Notes: generated by a model from the sequence alone, not told the origin. A DNA stretch of 64,000 bases from Tyzzerella sp. (GCA_017465565.1 JAFTWA010000047.1:1-64000); one strand, 5' to 3'; positions 8,121 through 18,905 are shown, numbered from the stretch's first letter. Translations and numbers: made by a program.

Positions 8121-8155
8121 GGGGACGTAGCAAAATTGAATTTGACTACGTCCCC
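8121..8155. repeat. REP-like palindrome GGGGACGTAG...CTACGTCCCC
   Basis: Ten bases at 8121-8130 pair perfectly with 8146-8155, and the inner CAAA/TTTG adds four pairs past a bulged A. It lies between nfnB and the MBL gene. The GGGGAC...GTCCCC ends resemble palindromic repeats spread by REP-associated Y1 transposases in Clostridia. On the minus strand it lacks a T-run, so it is not a convincing terminator for nfnAB; a T-run follows only on the plus strand. Confidence 0.5.
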
Positions 8156-8165
8156 TGTTATTTTT

Positions 8166-9554
8166 TTAACGATTACTCAAGTATTCGTGGATACCTTTTG
8201 CCCCAGCTTTTCCAGCTCCCATCGCAAGAATTACTGTTGCCGCACCTGTTACAGCATCCCCACCAGCATAAACTCCTTCTTTCGTTGTCTTGCCAGTTTC
8301 TTCGTCAGCCACGATACATTTCCATCTATTCACTTCTAATCCTTCTGTTGTAGAAGAAATAAGTGGGTTTGGAGATGTTCCAAGTGACATGATAACAGTG
8401 TCTAATTCCATTTCGAATTCAGAACCTTCCACTACTACAGGACGTCTTCTTCCAGAAGCATCTGGCTCGCCAAGTTCCATCTTCACGCATTTCATTCCTT
8501 TTACATATCCGTTGTCATCTACAAGGATTTCTGTAGGATTTGTTAAGAGGTCAAAGATAACTCCCTCTTCTTTAGCGTGGTGAACCTCTTCTACTCTGGC
8601 TGGAAGTTCTTCTTCACTACGACGGTATACGATATGTACGTCAGCGCCAAGACGAAGTGCTGTTCTTGCAGCGTCCATGGCTACGTTACCACCACCGATA
8701 ACTGCTACCTTTGTACCAGCTACGATTGGTGTATCGTATGAATCGTCAAATGCTTTCATTAAGTTGTTTCTTGTTAAGTATTCGTTTGCTGAGAATACAC
8801 CGTTTGCATTTTCTCCTGGGATTCCCATGAATTTAGGAAGTCCTGCACCAGAACCGATAAATACGGCTTCAAAGCCTTCATCTTCAATTAATTGGTCGAT
8901 GGTTGTAGATTTACCGATTACAACGTTTGTTTCGAATTTTACGCCAAGCTCTTTTACTTTATCAATTTCTTTCGCTACAATTTTGTGTTTTGGTAAACGG
9001 AATTCAGGGATACCGTATACTAATACACCACCAAGTTCATGTAACGCTTCAAATACAGTCACCTCATAGCCTAATTTCGCCAAGTCACCTGCACATGTAA
9101 GACCAGCAGGGCCTGAACCAATAACTGCAACCTTGTGGCCATTTGTGCTTTCCGCTTTTTCTGGTTTGATATCGTTTTCCAAAGCATAGTCAGCAACGAA
9201 TCTTTCTAACTTACCAATAGAGATTGGTTCGCCTTTGATACCTCGGATACATTTTCCTTCGCACTGTGATTCTTGAGGACATACACGTCCGCAAACAGCT
9301 GGAAGGGCTGATGATTTACCGATGACTTTATATGCTTCTTCAAAGTTTCCTTCTTTTACTTCATGAATAAATGCCGGGATGTTGATTGATACTGGACATC
9401 CTTGAATACATTTTGCATTTTTGCAATTGATACATCTAGAAGCTTCTTCCATCGCTTCTTCTTTATTATAACCATAGCATACTTCTTCAAAATTCTTTGC
9501 ACGAACTGAAGGCTCTTGCTCTCTTACAGGAACTTTCTTTAATACGTCAGCCAT
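8166..9554 (-). CDS. nfnB: NfnB-type NADPH oxidoreductase (GltA-like flavoprotein)
   Basis: The 462-residue protein has two N-terminal iron-sulfur motifs (CINCKNAKC...GCP and CGRVCPQESQCEGKC), a FAD site (VIGSGPAGLTCAGDLAKLGY) and a NADPH site (AVIGGGNVAMDAARTALRLG). It is annotated by homology either as the small subunit of glutamate synthase or as NfnB, the large subunit of electron-bifurcating NADH-dependent ferredoxin:NADP oxidoreductase. The adjacent NfnA partner and the absence of a glutamate synthase large subunit favour NfnB. Start and stop of the pair overlap as TAATG, giving translational coupling. It acts in the cytoplasm, exchanging electrons among NADH, reduced ferredoxin and NADPH. 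Confidence 0.85.
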   Translation of the reverse strand: MADVLKKVPVREQEPSVRAKNFEEVCYGYNKEEAMEEASRCINCKNAKCIQGCPVSINIPAFIHEVKEGNFEEAYKVIGKSSALPAVCGRVCPQESQCEGKCIRGIKGEPISIGKLERFVADYALENDIKPEKAESTNGHKVAVIGSGPAGLTCAGDLAKLGYEVTVFEALHELGGVLVYGIPEFRLPKHKIVAKEIDKVKELGVKFETNVVIGKSTTIDQLIEDEGFEAVFIGSGAGLPKFMGIPGENANGVFSANEYLTRNNLMKAFDDSYDTPIVAGTKVAVIGGGNVAMDAARTALRLGADVHIVYRRSEEELPARVEEVHHAKEEGVIFDLLTNPTEILVDDNGYVKGMKCVKMELGEPDASGRRRPVVVEGSEFEMELDTVIMSLGTSPNPLISSTTEGLEVNRWKCIVADEETGKTTKEGVYAGGDAVTGAATVILAMGAGKAGAKGIHEYLSNR

Positions 9555-10444
9555 TACTCGTCACCTCCACAATGTCCGCATCCACCGTGATGTGTATCGC
9601 CCTCTTGAAGCTTTAACATCGCACGGCCTTCTGCTGATTTGTACATTTGTTGTCTCTTCATTGCCTGGTCAAAATCTACTAAATGACCGTCAAATTCTGG
9701 TCCATCTACACAAGCGAATTTGATTTCATTTCCAACCTGAAGGCGGCATGCACCACACATACCTGTACCATCAACCATAATTGGGTTCATAGATACGATT
9801 GTTGGAATTCCCAATTTCTTTGTTGTAAGGCAGGCAAATTTCATCATAATCATTGGTCCAATAGCAACACAAACATCATATTTTTTGCCTTCTTCATTTA
9901 CTAATTGTTCAATCTTTGATGTAACCATACCAGCGTGACCATATGAACCATCGTCTGTACATGGATAATAGTTCCCTGATACTGCTTTCATCTCATCCTC
10001 TAAGATAAGCATATCCTTTGTCTTAGCACCAACGATTACATCCGCTTCAATGCCGTGTTCATGTAACCATTTTACCTGTGGATAAACTGGAGCTGCTCCA
10101 ACACCACCTGCTACAAATAACATTTTTTTGCCTTTTAATTCTTCAATATCTTCGTTGACAAATTCAGAAGCACATCCAAGTGGACCTGTGAAGTCCCTGA
10201 AACTGTCTCCTGCTTTTAAATATGACATCTTTTCTGTAGATGCTCCAATTGTCTGGAATACAATTGTAATTGTTCCAGCTTCTCTATCATAATCACAGAT
10301 AGTCAAAGGAATTCTTTCGCCCTTTTCATCTAACTTAACGATAATAAATTGACCTGGTTCACAGTGTTTTGCAACTCTAGGTGCTACTACATCCATAAGA
10401 TAGATTTTATCTGCCAGCTTTTCTGCTCTTGTAATCTTATACAT
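9554..10444 (-). CDS. nfnA: NfnA-type FAD/[2Fe-2S] subunit
   Basis: The 296-residue protein belongs to the ferredoxin-NADP reductase-like family that includes PyrK and sulfide dehydrogenase subunit B. It has the FAD motif (PLTICDYD), a NAD-binding segment (LFVAGGVGAAPVYPQ), and a C-terminal cysteine cluster (GTGMCGACR...FACVDGPEF) for a [2Fe-2S] centre. A His/Cys-rich tail (THHGGCGHCGG) ends the protein. Together with NfnB it would form the bifurcating transhydrogenase. GGAGAGGG precedes the ATG. The 99-bp gap from folD leaves room for a promoter. Confidence 0.85.
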   Translation of the reverse strand: MYKITRAEKLADKIYLMDVVAPRVAKHCEPGQFIIVKLDEKGERIPLTICDYDREAGTITIVFQTIGASTEKMSYLKAGDSFRDFTGPLGCASEFVNEDIEELKGKKMLFVAGGVGAAPVYPQVKWLHEHGIEADVIVGAKTKDMLILEDEMKAVSGNYYPCTDDGSYGHAGMVTSKIEQLVNEEGKKYDVCVAIGPMIMMKFACLTTKKLGIPTIVSMNPIMVDGTGMCGACRLQVGNEIKFACVDGPEFDGHLVDFDQAMKRQQMYKSAEGRAMLKLQEGDTHHGGCGHCGGDE

Positions 10445-10543
10445 ATTACCCTCTCCTTAGTTTTTTCAATATACTTCTTTATAATAATCACTTCATCCTA
10501 AAATATCAAGTAATTTTTTATCGAATTAAAGCGAAAAAGTATC

Positions 10544-11380
10544 CTATCTTACCGTTTCAACACAGTTATTCATAAGCATTGCAATCGTCATCGGACCAAC
10601 GCCGCCAGGAACTGGTGTGATTGCACTTACCTTTCCTGCCACATCATCGAAATCTACATCTCCACAAAGCTTATTATTTTCATTGCGGTGAATTCCAACG
10701 TCAATTACTACTGCGCCCTCTTTCACATATTCGCTTGTAATAAACTTTGGCTTTCCGATTGCTGCCACAAGAATATCTGCCCTCTTTGTAACTTCTTTTA
10801 AATCCTTAGTTCTGGAATGAGTGATTGTCACTGTTCCGTTTTCGCGGAGGAGTAAAATTGCCATTGGCTTTCCAACGATATTACTTCTTCCAACAACAAC
10901 ACATTCTTTTCCTTCGATTTCAATATTAGAACGTTTTAATAACTGAATTACACCTGCAGGTGTACATGGAAGAAATCCTTTGCTGCCAATACACATATTT
11001 CCAACAGTCTGCGGATGGAAACCATCTACGTCCTTTTCTGGTGCAATTGCATGAATCACTGCTTCTTCATTGATGTGCTTTGGTAATGGAAGCTGAACCA
11101 GAATACCATTTACTTTTGGATTTTGGTTTAAAACTTCTACCAGATTTAATAACTCTTCCTGTGAAATAGATTCCTCTAATTCATATGACAAAGAATCGAT
11201 ACCAATATACGCACATGCTTTCTTTTTATTGTTTACATATACAGAAGATGCCGGATTATTCCCTACCTGAATCACTGCCAGGCAAGGAACAATTCCTTTT
11301 TCTTTTAACTCTGCTACTTCTGCCTTTAACTCATCTTTAATCTGAGCTGATACTAATTTCCCGTCAATTAATTGTGCCAT
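10544..11380 (-). CDS. folD: Bifunctional methylene-THF dehydrogenase/methenyl-THF cyclohydrolase
   Basis: The 278-residue FolD carries the tetrahydrofolate-site lysine region (SSVYVNNKKKAC, near residue 55), the LPLPKH motif, the VDGFHP motif and the GRSNIVGKP NADP-binding turn. It interconverts methylene-, methenyl- and formyl-THF in the cytoplasm. It follows fhs with its ribosome site (TAGGAG) overlapping the fhs stop, so the two are coupled. The length is normal for the family. nfnAB downstream probably serves the NADP(H) pool that FolD uses. Confidence 0.95.
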   Translation of the reverse strand: MAQLIDGKLVSAQIKDELKAEVAELKEKGIVPCLAVIQVGNNPASSVYVNNKKKACAYIGIDSLSYELEESISQEELLNLVEVLNQNPKVNGILVQLPLPKHINEEAVIHAIAPEKDVDGFHPQTVGNMCIGSKGFLPCTPAGVIQLLKRSNIEIEGKECVVVGRSNIVGKPMAILLLRENGTVTITHSRTKDLKEVTKRADILVAAIGKPKFITSEYVKEGAVVIDVGIHRNENNKLCGDVDFDDVAGKVSAITPVPGGVGPMTIAMLMNNCVETVR

Positions 11381-11389
11381 AATTTTCTC

Positions 11390-13060
11390 CTAGAATAATC
11401 CTGTAATTACGCCATCTTCATTTACATCGATGCCATTTGCCGCTGGTACCTTTGGAAGTCCTGGCATTGTCATAATTGCACCTGTGAGAGCGACCACAAA
11501 TCCAGCGCCTGCACTTACATATACTTCACGAATGTGAATCTTGAAGTTTGTTGGTCTTCCAAGAAGTGAAGCATCATCTGATAATGAATATTGGTTTTTC
11601 GCCATACAGATTGGGAAATGTCCATATCCCATCTCCGTAATCTTAGCCAATTGTTTTTCAGCTGCAGGAGCAAATTCTACGCCATCTGCACCATAGATTT
11701 CTTTTGAAATTGTTTCAATCTTTTCTTTCAATGAAAGGTCATCCGCGTATAATGTATGGAAATTGCTTTCCTTTGTTTCTAATGTATGTAATACCTTTTC
11801 TGCAAGAGCAACGCCGCCTTCGCCGCCTTTTGCCCAAACCTCTGATAATGCAAATTCGCAGTTTCTTTCTTCGCAGAAATTCTTGATGTATTCGTATTCT
11901 GCTTCTGTGTCTGTTGTAAATGAGTTGAGAGTTACAACAACTGGAACACCAAATTTTTGGATATTTTCAATGTGTTTTTCTAAGTTCACAATACCTTTTG
12001 CCAGTGCTTCTAAGTTTTCTTCGCCCAAATCCTTTTTAGCCACACCACCATTATATTTCAATGCACGGACTGTGGCTACAAGCACCACTGCATCTGGTTT
12101 AAGTCCACTCATACGGCATTTAATATCCATAAACTTTTCAGCACCAAGGTCAGCACCAAATCCCGCTTCTGTAATTGTAATATCTGCTAATTTCAATGCC
12201 ATCTTTGTTGCAATCACACTGTTACATCCGTGTGCAATATTTGCAAATGGTCCACCGTGAACTAATGCAGGTGTGTGTTCCAATGTCTGAATTAAGTTAG
12301 GCTTGATTGCATCTTTTAATAATGCTGTCATTGCACCCGTTGCGTTTAACTGCTCAGCTGTGACAGGTTCGCCTGCAAAGTTGTAAGCTACAACGATTTG
12401 ACCAAGACGACGCTTTAAATCCTTAATATCACTTGAGAGACAAAGAATTGCCATGATTTCAGAAGCCACTGTAATTACGAAATGGTCTTCGCGAACCATA
12501 CCATCCATCTTGTTTCCAAGACCTACTACAACATTACGAAGTACACGGTCGTTCATGTCGAGACAACGTTTCCAAACGACTTGTCTTGGGTCAATTTGAA
12601 GGGCGTTTCCTTGTTGAATGTGATTATCTAACAGAGCTGCTAACAAGTTATTTGCAGAAGTAATCGCATGGAAATCTCCTGTGAAATGTAAGTTTAAGTC
12701 TTCCATTGGAACTACCTGCGCATATCCACCGCCTGCAGCTCCACCCTTAATACCAAAACAAGGTCCAAGTGATGGTTCACGGAGCGCAATGATTGCTTTC
12801 TTATTTAATTTTGCCATTGCCTGTCCAAGACCTACAGAAGTCGTTGTTTTCCCTTCCCCTGCTGGTGTTGGGTTGATAGCCGTAACCAGCACCAACTTCC
12901 CATTTGGACGGTCTTTCACTTCCTGCCATAATTCATCTGATAATTTTGCTTTATATTTTCCGTATAATTCTAAATCATCCTCTTTGATACCAATGCTTGC
13001 TGCCACATCTTTAATTGGTGCCATTACCGCTTCCTGAGCAATTTGAATGTCTGTTTTCAT
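11390..13060 (-). CDS. fhs: Formate-tetrahydrofolate ligase
   Basis: The 556-residue protein is a full-length formyl-THF synthetase. It has the ATP-binding loop [13 protein letters not shown] near residue 65, [18 protein letters not shown] near 95, and the late P-GLPKVPAA segment typical of the family. It makes 10-formyl-THF from formate, ATP and THF, the entry to the methyl branch of the Wood-Ljungdahl pathway and a source of one-carbon units for purines. A GAGGAGG site precedes the ATG. It lies 33 bases after ftsK and 9 bases before folD, in one transcription direction. Confidence 0.96.
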   Translation of the reverse strand: MKTDIQIAQEAVMAPIKDVAASIGIKEDDLELYGKYKAKLSDELWQEVKDRPNGKLVLVTAINPTPAGEGKTTTSVGLGQAMAKLNKKAIIALREPSLGPCFGIKGGAAGGGYAQVVPMEDLNLHFTGDFHAITSANNLLAALLDNHIQQGNALQIDPRQVVWKRCLDMNDRVLRNVVVGLGNKMDGMVREDHFVITVASEIMAILCLSSDIKDLKRRLGQIVVAYNFAGEPVTAEQLNATGAMTALLKDAIKPNLIQTLEHTPALVHGGPFANIAHGCNSVIATKMALKLADITITEAGFGADLGAEKFMDIKCRMSGLKPDAVVLVATVRALKYNGGVAKKDLGEENLEALAKGIVNLEKHIENIQKFGVPVVVTLNSFTTDTEAEYEYIKNFCEERNCEFALSEVWAKGGEGGVALAEKVLHTLETKESNFHTLYADDLSLKEKIETISKEIYGADGVEFAPAAEKQLAKITEMGYGHFPICMAKNQYSLSDDASLLGRPTNFKIHIREVYVSAGAGFVVALTGAIMTMPGLPKVPAANGIDVNEDGVITGLF

Positions 13061-13093
13061 GATATGATTACCTCCTCATTTTCGCTTGTGTAA

Positions 13094-15601
13094 TTATACA
13101 TATTCATCAATGTACTGTTCGAATTGTTCCATTGACATTAAAACTTTTCTTGGTTTCGTACCTTCTTCTTCTCCGACAACCCCAGCTTCTGCAAGCTGAT
13201 CCATAATTCTGGCTGCACGGTTGAATCCAATTTTGAACACTCTCTGTAACATGCCAATCGATGCTTTGTCTTTCTCAATAACAAATTTTCCTGCATCAAC
13301 AAAGTAAACATCCCTGTCATCACCGCCACCACTGGCTGCTCCTGAAGCGCCAGTATTTGCTGAATTCATATGACTCGTAATCTCTTCATTATAAACAACA
13401 CCGTCTCCGTTATTGATTAGGAAATCTACGACTGCCTGTACTTCTTTATCGGATACAAATGAACCTTGTACGCGGGCTGGCTTTGGATAACCCTGTGGTG
13501 AAAATAACATATCACCCTTACCAAGCAATTTTTCTGCTCCATTCATATCAAGAATCGTTCTTGAATCCACACCAGATGATACTGAAAACGCAATTCTGGA
13601 TGGCATATTCGCCTTAATAAGACCAGTAATAACGTTAACCGAAGGTCTCTGAGTTGCAACTACCAGATGGATTCCACAGGCTCTCGCAAGCTGTGCCAGA
13701 CGGCAGATTGCATCTTCTACTTCACCTGGTGCAACCATCATAAGGTCTGCAAGCTCGTCCACAATGATTACAATCTGAGGGAGCTTCTGAGGTTTATTTT
13801 CATCCTCAATATCTTTGATTGATTCTACCTTTTGATTGTAGCCTGCCAAATCACGAACATTGTATTCTGCAAGAAGCTGATATCTTCTCGTCATCTCAGC
13901 CACTGCCCAGTTCAGTGCCCCGGCAGCTTTCTTTGGATCTGTTACAACTGGAATTAGTAAGTGCGGAATTCCGTTGTAAACGCTAAGTTCTACCACTTTC
14001 GGGTCGATCATGATGAGTTTCACATCATCTGGATTTGCTTTATACAAAATACTCATAATTAAAGTATTGATACATACTGATTTACCAGAACCAGTGGCAC
14101 CCGCAATCAGAAGATGCGGCATCTTTGCAATATCAGCAACGACAACCTGTCCGCCCAAATCTTTTCCTACTGCAAATGCAATTCTGGATTTGTTGTTTGT
14201 AAACTCGTCAGATTCTAACAAATCTCGAAGCATAACGGCTGCATTCTCTTTATTTGGAACTTCAATTCCTACTGCCGCTTTGCCTGGAATTGGTGCTTCA
14301 ATTCGAATGTCTGCAGCAGCTAAGTTTAGCTTAATATCATCGGCAAGACCGACAATTTTACTAACCTTTACGCCCTGTTCTGGCTGTAATTCATATCGCG
14401 TAACAGTTGGTCCGCAGCTTACATTTGTTACCGTTGCGTTTACGTTAAAGCTCTGCAATGTCTGCTGTAGCTTTAATGCGGTCTCACGAAGATGTGCATC
14501 CGAATCTCCTCTGGAGTGACGGCCTTTTGTAAGCAGCGTAAGAGGTGGAAATTGATAAACCTTCTTCGGCTTTTCCTCACTCTTTTTAATTTCTTCGCCT
14601 ACATTTAACGCTTCATCCGCTGCCTGTTGTCTGCTTTCCTTTGTACTTCTGCGTTTTCTAGTAGCAGCCTCTTCCAGAGACGGTTCCTCAAATGGTACAT
14701 CCTCTGGAATCTCCACTTCCTCAATTGGCATTGCGCGGTTAATAACAATGTCATTTGTAGTTGGTGACGGAGCTGGCTCAGCAAACAAATCCTCCACCTG
14801 TGGTGGTGGTAGTTCTATGTTATCCTGAATCGGTGTAATCTCATGCATTTCCACTGATTTCTTTTCCAGAGTTGTATTAAATGAGACACCAGATACAACC
14901 TTGTCTTTTCTCTTTAATTCTGGCTTTTCTGCCTCTTTTTCCTGCTGACGCTTTTCACGCTGTATTTCTGCCTGTTCTTTTCTTCGTTTTGCATCTTCTT
15001 TTGCAGTCTGGTAAGCTTTTTCACCCTTTGTCTTTACGCTTCCGACAAAAGATTTCCCCGTAATAATCACAAAACAGATAATTACAAGAACACAGGTTAA
15101 TAAATAGGTACCAATCACACCGATAGCTGGACAAAATAGATTTACAATTAAGCCGCCAACCAATCCTCCGCCATCACTAGAAAGCTTAAATAGTTTTGGA
15201 ATGCTGGCTTCTGAGATAGGCCCTTTTATAATTAGCTGTAAAATAATGCATAACAGTATTGTTAATACAGCACCTGCAATTGTCTTTATGTATGCAAGGG
15301 TATTGCCTTTATTGGATTTTACAAAGGCTACCCCTATAAATGTCAAGATTGGAACAATATATGCCATATATCCAAATAAACCAAATAAAAATGACGATAC
15401 AGCATTTCCTATGAAACCACCAACTCCAAAATGACTTATAGTTAACAGAGCACAAATTGCCAAAGATAGCAGAATGACAATTTCATCTTTTAAAAAGCTC
15501 TGGTTTTCTGTTTTATTCTTGGCAGAATTCGTTGTCTGGCGTTTCCCCTTGGACGTGGATTGACTTGAACTCCGCTTTCTTGTGTTCTTCTTCGTTGCCA
15601 T
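13094..15601 (-). CDS. ftsK: DNA translocase FtsK/SpoIIIE
   Basis: The 835-residue protein has a basic N-terminal tail, about four transmembrane segments (about 35-185), a charged linker (about 190-360) and the RecA-like motor with Walker [11 protein letters not shown], Walker [15 protein letters not shown] and [12 protein letters not shown]. The last 65 residues form the winged-helix gamma domain that reads KOPS/SRS polarity signs. It pumps chromosomal DNA through the septum at division or into the forespore. ATG at 15601 is chosen because AGGGGG is seven bases upstream. The TepA-like gene follows the same orientation upstream, as around Bacillus spoIIIE. Confidence 0.95.
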   Translation of the reverse strand: MATKKNTRKRSSSQSTSKGKRQTTNSAKNKTENQSFLKDEIVILLSLAICALLTISHFGVGGFIGNAVSSFLFGLFGYMAYIVPILTFIGVAFVKSNKGNTLAYIKTIAGAVLTILLCIILQLIIKGPISEASIPKLFKLSSDGGGLVGGLIVNLFCPAIGVIGTYLLTCVLVIICFVIITGKSFVGSVKTKGEKAYQTAKEDAKRRKEQAEIQREKRQQEKEAEKPELKRKDKVVSGVSFNTTLEKKSVEMHEITPIQDNIELPPPQVEDLFAEPAPSPTTNDIVINRAMPIEEVEIPEDVPFEEPSLEEAATRKRRSTKESRQQAADEALNVGEEIKKSEEKPKKVYQFPPLTLLTKGRHSRGDSDAHLRETALKLQQTLQSFNVNATVTNVSCGPTVTRYELQPEQGVKVSKIVGLADDIKLNLAAADIRIEAPIPGKAAVGIEVPNKENAAVMLRDLLESDEFTNNKSRIAFAVGKDLGGQVVVADIAKMPHLLIAGATGSGKSVCINTLIMSILYKANPDDVKLIMIDPKVVELSVYNGIPHLLIPVVTDPKKAAGALNWAVAEMTRRYQLLAEYNVRDLAGYNQKVESIKDIEDENKPQKLPQIVIIVDELADLMMVAPGEVEDAICRLAQLARACGIHLVVATQRPSVNVITGLIKANMPSRIAFSVSSGVDSRTILDMNGAEKLLGKGDMLFSPQGYPKPARVQGSFVSDKEVQAVVDFLINNGDGVVYNEEITSHMNSANTGASGAASGGGDDRDVYFVDAGKFVIEKDKASIGMLQRVFKIGFNRAARIMDQLAEAGVVGEEEGTKPRKVLMSMEQFEQYIDEYV

Positions 15602-15648
15602 GATATTCCCCCTGTTCATTAAACAACACTGTCTTTAGTATAACATTT

Positions 15649-16311
15649 CTATTTGTTTTCATCAATCATTTGATGTAATTTTCGTAATGCTTCTTTCATC
15701 CCGCCTACTTCATTAATAAGACCTTCCTTTACTGCTTCCTCTCCTTCAAGAAGGGTTCCAACATCCTTTACAAGCTCTGTTGGATTCAACATAAGCTGTT
15801 CTACCCGCTCTTTTGAAATCCTAGAATGCTTTGACAGAAAATTTGTGATGCGGTCTTGTGTGCGTACCATGTTAAGATAACTTTGTTTCACACCAATAAA
15901 CATACCGGAAGATCTTACAGGATGAATTACCATGGTTCCACTTGGCACAATAAATGAATAATCTGTCGCTACCGCTAATGGACCGCCAATGGAATGACTG
16001 CCTCCGAGGACAAGAGAGACCGTCGGCTTGCTGAGGGATGCGATCATTTCTGCTATGGCAAGACCTGCTTCCACATCTCCTCCTAATGTATTCAACAAAA
16101 ATAAGACTCCCTGAATCTCATCATTTTCTTCCACTTCTGCTAATTGTGGCAGCAAATGATCATATTTGGTCGCTTTTGTATTTGAGGATGCCGCCTCATG
16201 TCCCTCAATTTCCCCTATAATTGTAAATACTTTTATTGTATGATGCTTTTTTCGATTCTCCAGTTCAATGCTGCCTGTTTCTTTGATTTCTTCTTGTTTT
16301 TCCTGATTCAT
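15649..16311 (-). CDS. ClpP-fold protease, TepA-like
   Basis: The 220-residue protein belongs to the ClpP/crotonase superfamily: LLNTLGGDVEAGLAIAEMI, the nucleophile region GGSHSIGGPLAVATD and the HPVRSSG histidine region. It matches TepA/YmfB, which in Bacillus also lies next to spoIIIE. TepA has been linked to protein export and spore protein turnover. ATG at 16311 is chosen because CAAGGAG is seven bases upstream; the open frame runs 32 codons further but those codons look non-coding. It is cytoplasmic and lacks a signal peptide. Confidence 0.8.
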   Translation of the reverse strand: MNQEKQEEIKETGSIELENRKKHHTIKVFTIIGEIEGHEAASSNTKATKYDHLLPQLAEVEENDEIQGVLFLLNTLGGDVEAGLAIAEMIASLSKPTVSLVLGGSHSIGGPLAVATDYSFIVPSGTMVIHPVRSSGMFIGVKQSYLNMVRTQDRITNFLSKHSRISKERVEQLMLNPTELVKDVGTLLEGEEAVKEGLINEVGGMKEALRKLHQMIDENK

Positions 16312-16383
16312 ATCTGCACTCCTTGATGTAGTTTCTTTTTTATAATACCCAAAAGTGCCTTTTTTTATTAAAAATACAAAACA

Positions 16384-16415
16384 GAAAGAGTCCGCTGCAA
16401 AAAGCAACGAACTCT
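16384..16415 (-). terminator. Terminator of metY
   Basis: AGAGTTCGTTGC and GCAGCGGACTCT (minus strand) form a 12-bp stem with two G-U pairs and a TTTTT loop, then TTCTGTTTTG. It lies between the metY stop and the tepA-like gene. Confidence 0.7.
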
Positions 16416-16428
16416 TAAAAACCTAAAC

Positions 16429-17709
16429 TTAAATAGAAGCTAAAGCCTGTTCTAAGTCAGCAATAATATCTTCAATATTTTCAATACCTACACTGAAACG
16501 AATCAAATCTGGTTGTACTCCTGCTTCAATCAGCTCTTGCTCGTTCATTTGACGGTGTGTATGGCTAGCTGGATGAAGCACACAGCTTCTTGCGTCCGCA
16601 ACATGTGTTACGATTGCAATCATCTTAAGACTATCCATCATTCTAACACATGCATCTCTTCCGCCCTTTACTCCAAATGTAATAACACCGCAAGTTCCGT
16701 TTGGCATGTATTTTTGTGCAAGGTCATAGTACTTGTCACCTTCAAGCATTGAACAGTTTACCCAAGCCACTTTTTCATGGTTCTTTAAGTATTCTGCCGC
16801 TTTTAAGGCATTTTCACAGTGTCTTGGCATTCTTAAATGTAATGTTTCAAGACCAATGTTTAATAAAAATGCATTTTGTGGAGACTGGATAGAACCCAAA
16901 TCTCTCATCATTTGAGAAGTTGCCTTTGTGATAAATGCACCCTTACCAAATCTTTCTGTGTATACAAGTCCATGGTATGTTTCATCTGGAGTTGTAAGAC
17001 CTGGGAATTTGTCAGCATGTGCTTCCCAGTCAAAGTTCCCACTGTCAACGATACATCCGCCTACTGCTGTTGCGTGGCCGTCCATGTATTTTGTTGTGGA
17101 GTGAGTAACAATGTCTGCTCCCCATTCAAATGGACGACAGTTAATTGGTGTTGCAAATGTATTATCGATAATAAGTGGCACCCCATGTGCATGTGCAACC
17201 TTTGCAAATTTCTCAATATCAAGTACATTTAATCCAGGGTTTGCAATTGTTTCCCCAACAACCGCTTTTGTATTGTCCTGGAATACTGCATGAAGCTCTT
17301 CTTCTGGGCAGTCTGGATCAATAAATGTAGCGCTGATTCCCATTTTACGGATTGTATGTGCGTATAAATTATATGTACCACCATAAACAGCTGAAGAGCA
17401 GATAATATGGTCACCTGCTTCTGCAATATTCATAATTGCATAGAAGTTTGCAGCCTGACCAGAAGATGTAAGCATTGCAGCCACTCCACCTTCCATATCA
17501 CAAATCTTAGCAGCTACTGCGTCATTGGTTGGATTCTGAAGTCTTGTATAGAAATATCCTGAAGCCTCCAAATCAAATAACTTACCCATTTCATCACTGT
17601 TTTCATATTTGAAAGTTGTGCTCTGGTAAATTGGAAGTACACGTGCTTCCCCGTTCTTTGGTGTGTATCCTGATTGGATACATTTTGTTTCTATCTTATA
17701 ATTGCTCAT
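16429..17709 (-). CDS. metY: O-acetylhomoserine sulfhydrylase
   Basis: The 426-residue PLP enzyme of the Cys/Met metabolism family shows YQSTTFKY, YTRLQNPT, SSGQAAN and the lysine that binds PLP in THSTTKYMDGH. The length and the long C-terminal segment fit O-acetylhomoserine aminocarboxypropyltransferase, which makes homocysteine (or methionine) from O-acetylhomoserine and sulfide. No SAM or T-box leader is visible; it begins only 29 bases after yebC. The alternative is a cystathionine gamma-synthase-like role, less likely by length. Confidence 0.9.
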   Translation of the reverse strand: MSNYKIETKCIQSGYTPKNGEARVLPIYQSTTFKYENSDEMGKLFDLEASGYFYTRLQNPTNDAVAAKICDMEGGVAAMLTSSGQAANFYAIMNIAEAGDHIICSSAVYGGTYNLYAHTIRKMGISATFIDPDCPEEELHAVFQDNTKAVVGETIANPGLNVLDIEKFAKVAHAHGVPLIIDNTFATPINCRPFEWGADIVTHSTTKYMDGHATAVGGCIVDSGNFDWEAHADKFPGLTTPDETYHGLVYTERFGKGAFITKATSQMMRDLGSIQSPQNAFLLNIGLETLHLRMPRHCENALKAAEYLKNHEKVAWVNCSMLEGDKYYDLAQKYMPNGTCGVITFGVKGGRDACVRMMDSLKMIAIVTHVADARSCVLHPASHTHRQMNEQELIEAGVQPDLIRFSVGIENIEDIIADLEQALASI

Positions 17710-17738
17710 CTGTCTCCTCCTGTTGTATGGCCAGCTGA

Positions 17739-18467
17739 TTATTCATCCCAGTTGTGCCATACATATTGTACGTCATCGTCATCATCTAAAAGATCTAAAG
17801 TTTTATTCAGATTCTTAACCGCTGTCTCATCTGTTAATTCAACATATGTTTGTGGAATCATCTTAACTTCTGCTTCTGCCATTACGATTCCCTCTTTTTC
17901 AAGTGCTTCACGAACTGCTGAAAATTCATCAGGATCTGTAAGAACCTCGTAGCCTTCTTCTTCCTCCACAAAATCCTCTGCGCCGGCGTCCAACGCTAAC
18001 ATCATTAACTCATCAGCGTCCATATCGCAATCTTCTTTTGTGATAATAATCTGACCTTTCTTATCAAACATAAATGAAACGCAGCCTGCTGTACCCATAT
18101 TACCATTGCCTTTTGTGAAAGCACTTCTTACATTCGCTGCTGTTCTGTTTTTATTATCTGTGAGTGTTTCTACGATAATTGCAATACCATTTGGTCCATA
18201 TCCTTCATATGTAATCTTTTCATAGTTATCTGCATTTGCATCGCCTGCCGCTTTTTTAATCCCTCTTTCGATCGTATCATTTGGCATGTTGTTTGCTTTT
18301 GCTTTTGCAATTACATCGCGGAGCTTGCTGTTGTTAGCCGGGTCTGGACCACCCTCTTTTACAGCAATCACAATTTCTCTACCAATAATAGTAAAAATCT
18401 TTCCTTTTTTTGCGTCGTTCTTTTCTTTTTTATGCTTAATATTCGCGAATTTTGAATGTCCTGACAT
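17739..18467 (-). CDS. yebC: YebC/PmpR-family protein
   Basis: The 242-residue protein starts with the family signature [19 protein letters not shown] and has [14 protein letters not shown] and an acidic end (DLLDDDDDV). YebC proteins were named transcriptional regulators; recent work on the family links members to relief of ribosome stalling at proline stretches. The ATG at 18467 is set by the signature and by AGAGGT seven bases upstream; the frame runs 30 codons further upstream, overlapping the region after mazF. It lies in the alr-mazF-yebC-metY run. Confidence 0.92.
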   Translation of the reverse strand: MSGHSKFANIKHKKEKNDAKKGKIFTIIGREIVIAVKEGGPDPANNSKLRDVIAKAKANNMPNDTIERGIKKAAGDANADNYEKITYEGYGPNGIAIIVETLTDNKNRTAANVRSAFTKGNGNMGTAGCVSFMFDKKGQIIITKEDCDMDADELMMLALDAGAEDFVEEEEGYEVLTDPDEFSAVREALEKEGIVMAEAEVKMIPQTYVELTDETAVKNLNKTLDLLDDDDDVQYVWHNWDE

Positions 18468-18557
18468 TTTCTTACCTCTTTTCGTTTTCTCTAAAATACT
18501 TGTATATTCTAGCACTCTTTTTTCATTTTGTACAGTTTTTAAGCACTCTTTTTCCAA

Positions 18558-18905
18558 CTATGTATGGAGTTCTAAACTTATTTTCAATGCTTCCTCTACT
18601 TGAACCATTAATTTTTTATCTACATGGCAAATAAAATCTTTGAGGCGTTTCTTATCAATGGTACGAATCTGCTCTAGTAAAACCACTGAATTTTTCACCA
18701 ATTGATACTTGCTTGCATCTATCTCCACATGAGTTGGTAATTTTGCCTTATTCATCCGGGAAGTAATCGCTGCGCAAATCACAGTAGGACTATGCCGGTT
18801 TCCAACATCGTTCTGGATAATCAGTACCGGACGAACTCCTCCCTGCTCCGACCCTAAGACCGGACTTAAATCTGCGTAAAAAATGTCTCCTCGTTTAATC
18901 TGCAC
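18558..18905 (-). CDS. mazF: MazF/EndoA-type mRNA interferase
   Basis: This PemK/MazF endoribonuclease of about 115 residues shows [29 protein letters not shown] and an AAITSRM segment with the active-site threonine. It follows alr, as ndoA does in Bacillus, but the 75 bases between them contain no antitoxin gene. The GTG at 18905 is preferred over GTG at 18914, since the GGAG motif lies two bases before the latter and about ten before the former, and family members start near QIKRGD. The antitoxin may be encoded elsewhere. Confidence 0.9.
   Translation of the reverse strand: MQIKRGDIFYADLSPVLGSEQGGVRPVLIIQNDVGNRHSPTVICAAITSRMNKAKLPTHVEIDASKYQLVKNSVVLLEQIRTIDKKRLKDFICHVDKKLMVQVEEALKISLELHT

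Noticed and set aside
8121..8155. Terminator of nfnAB
   Set aside because: The hairpin lacks a T-run on the minus strand; T's follow only on the plus strand, where no gene ends. A repeat is the better reading.
9554..9554. Frameshift between nfnA and nfnB
   Set aside because: The single shared base is a normal TAATG stop-start overlap, and both proteins are complete in length and motifs.
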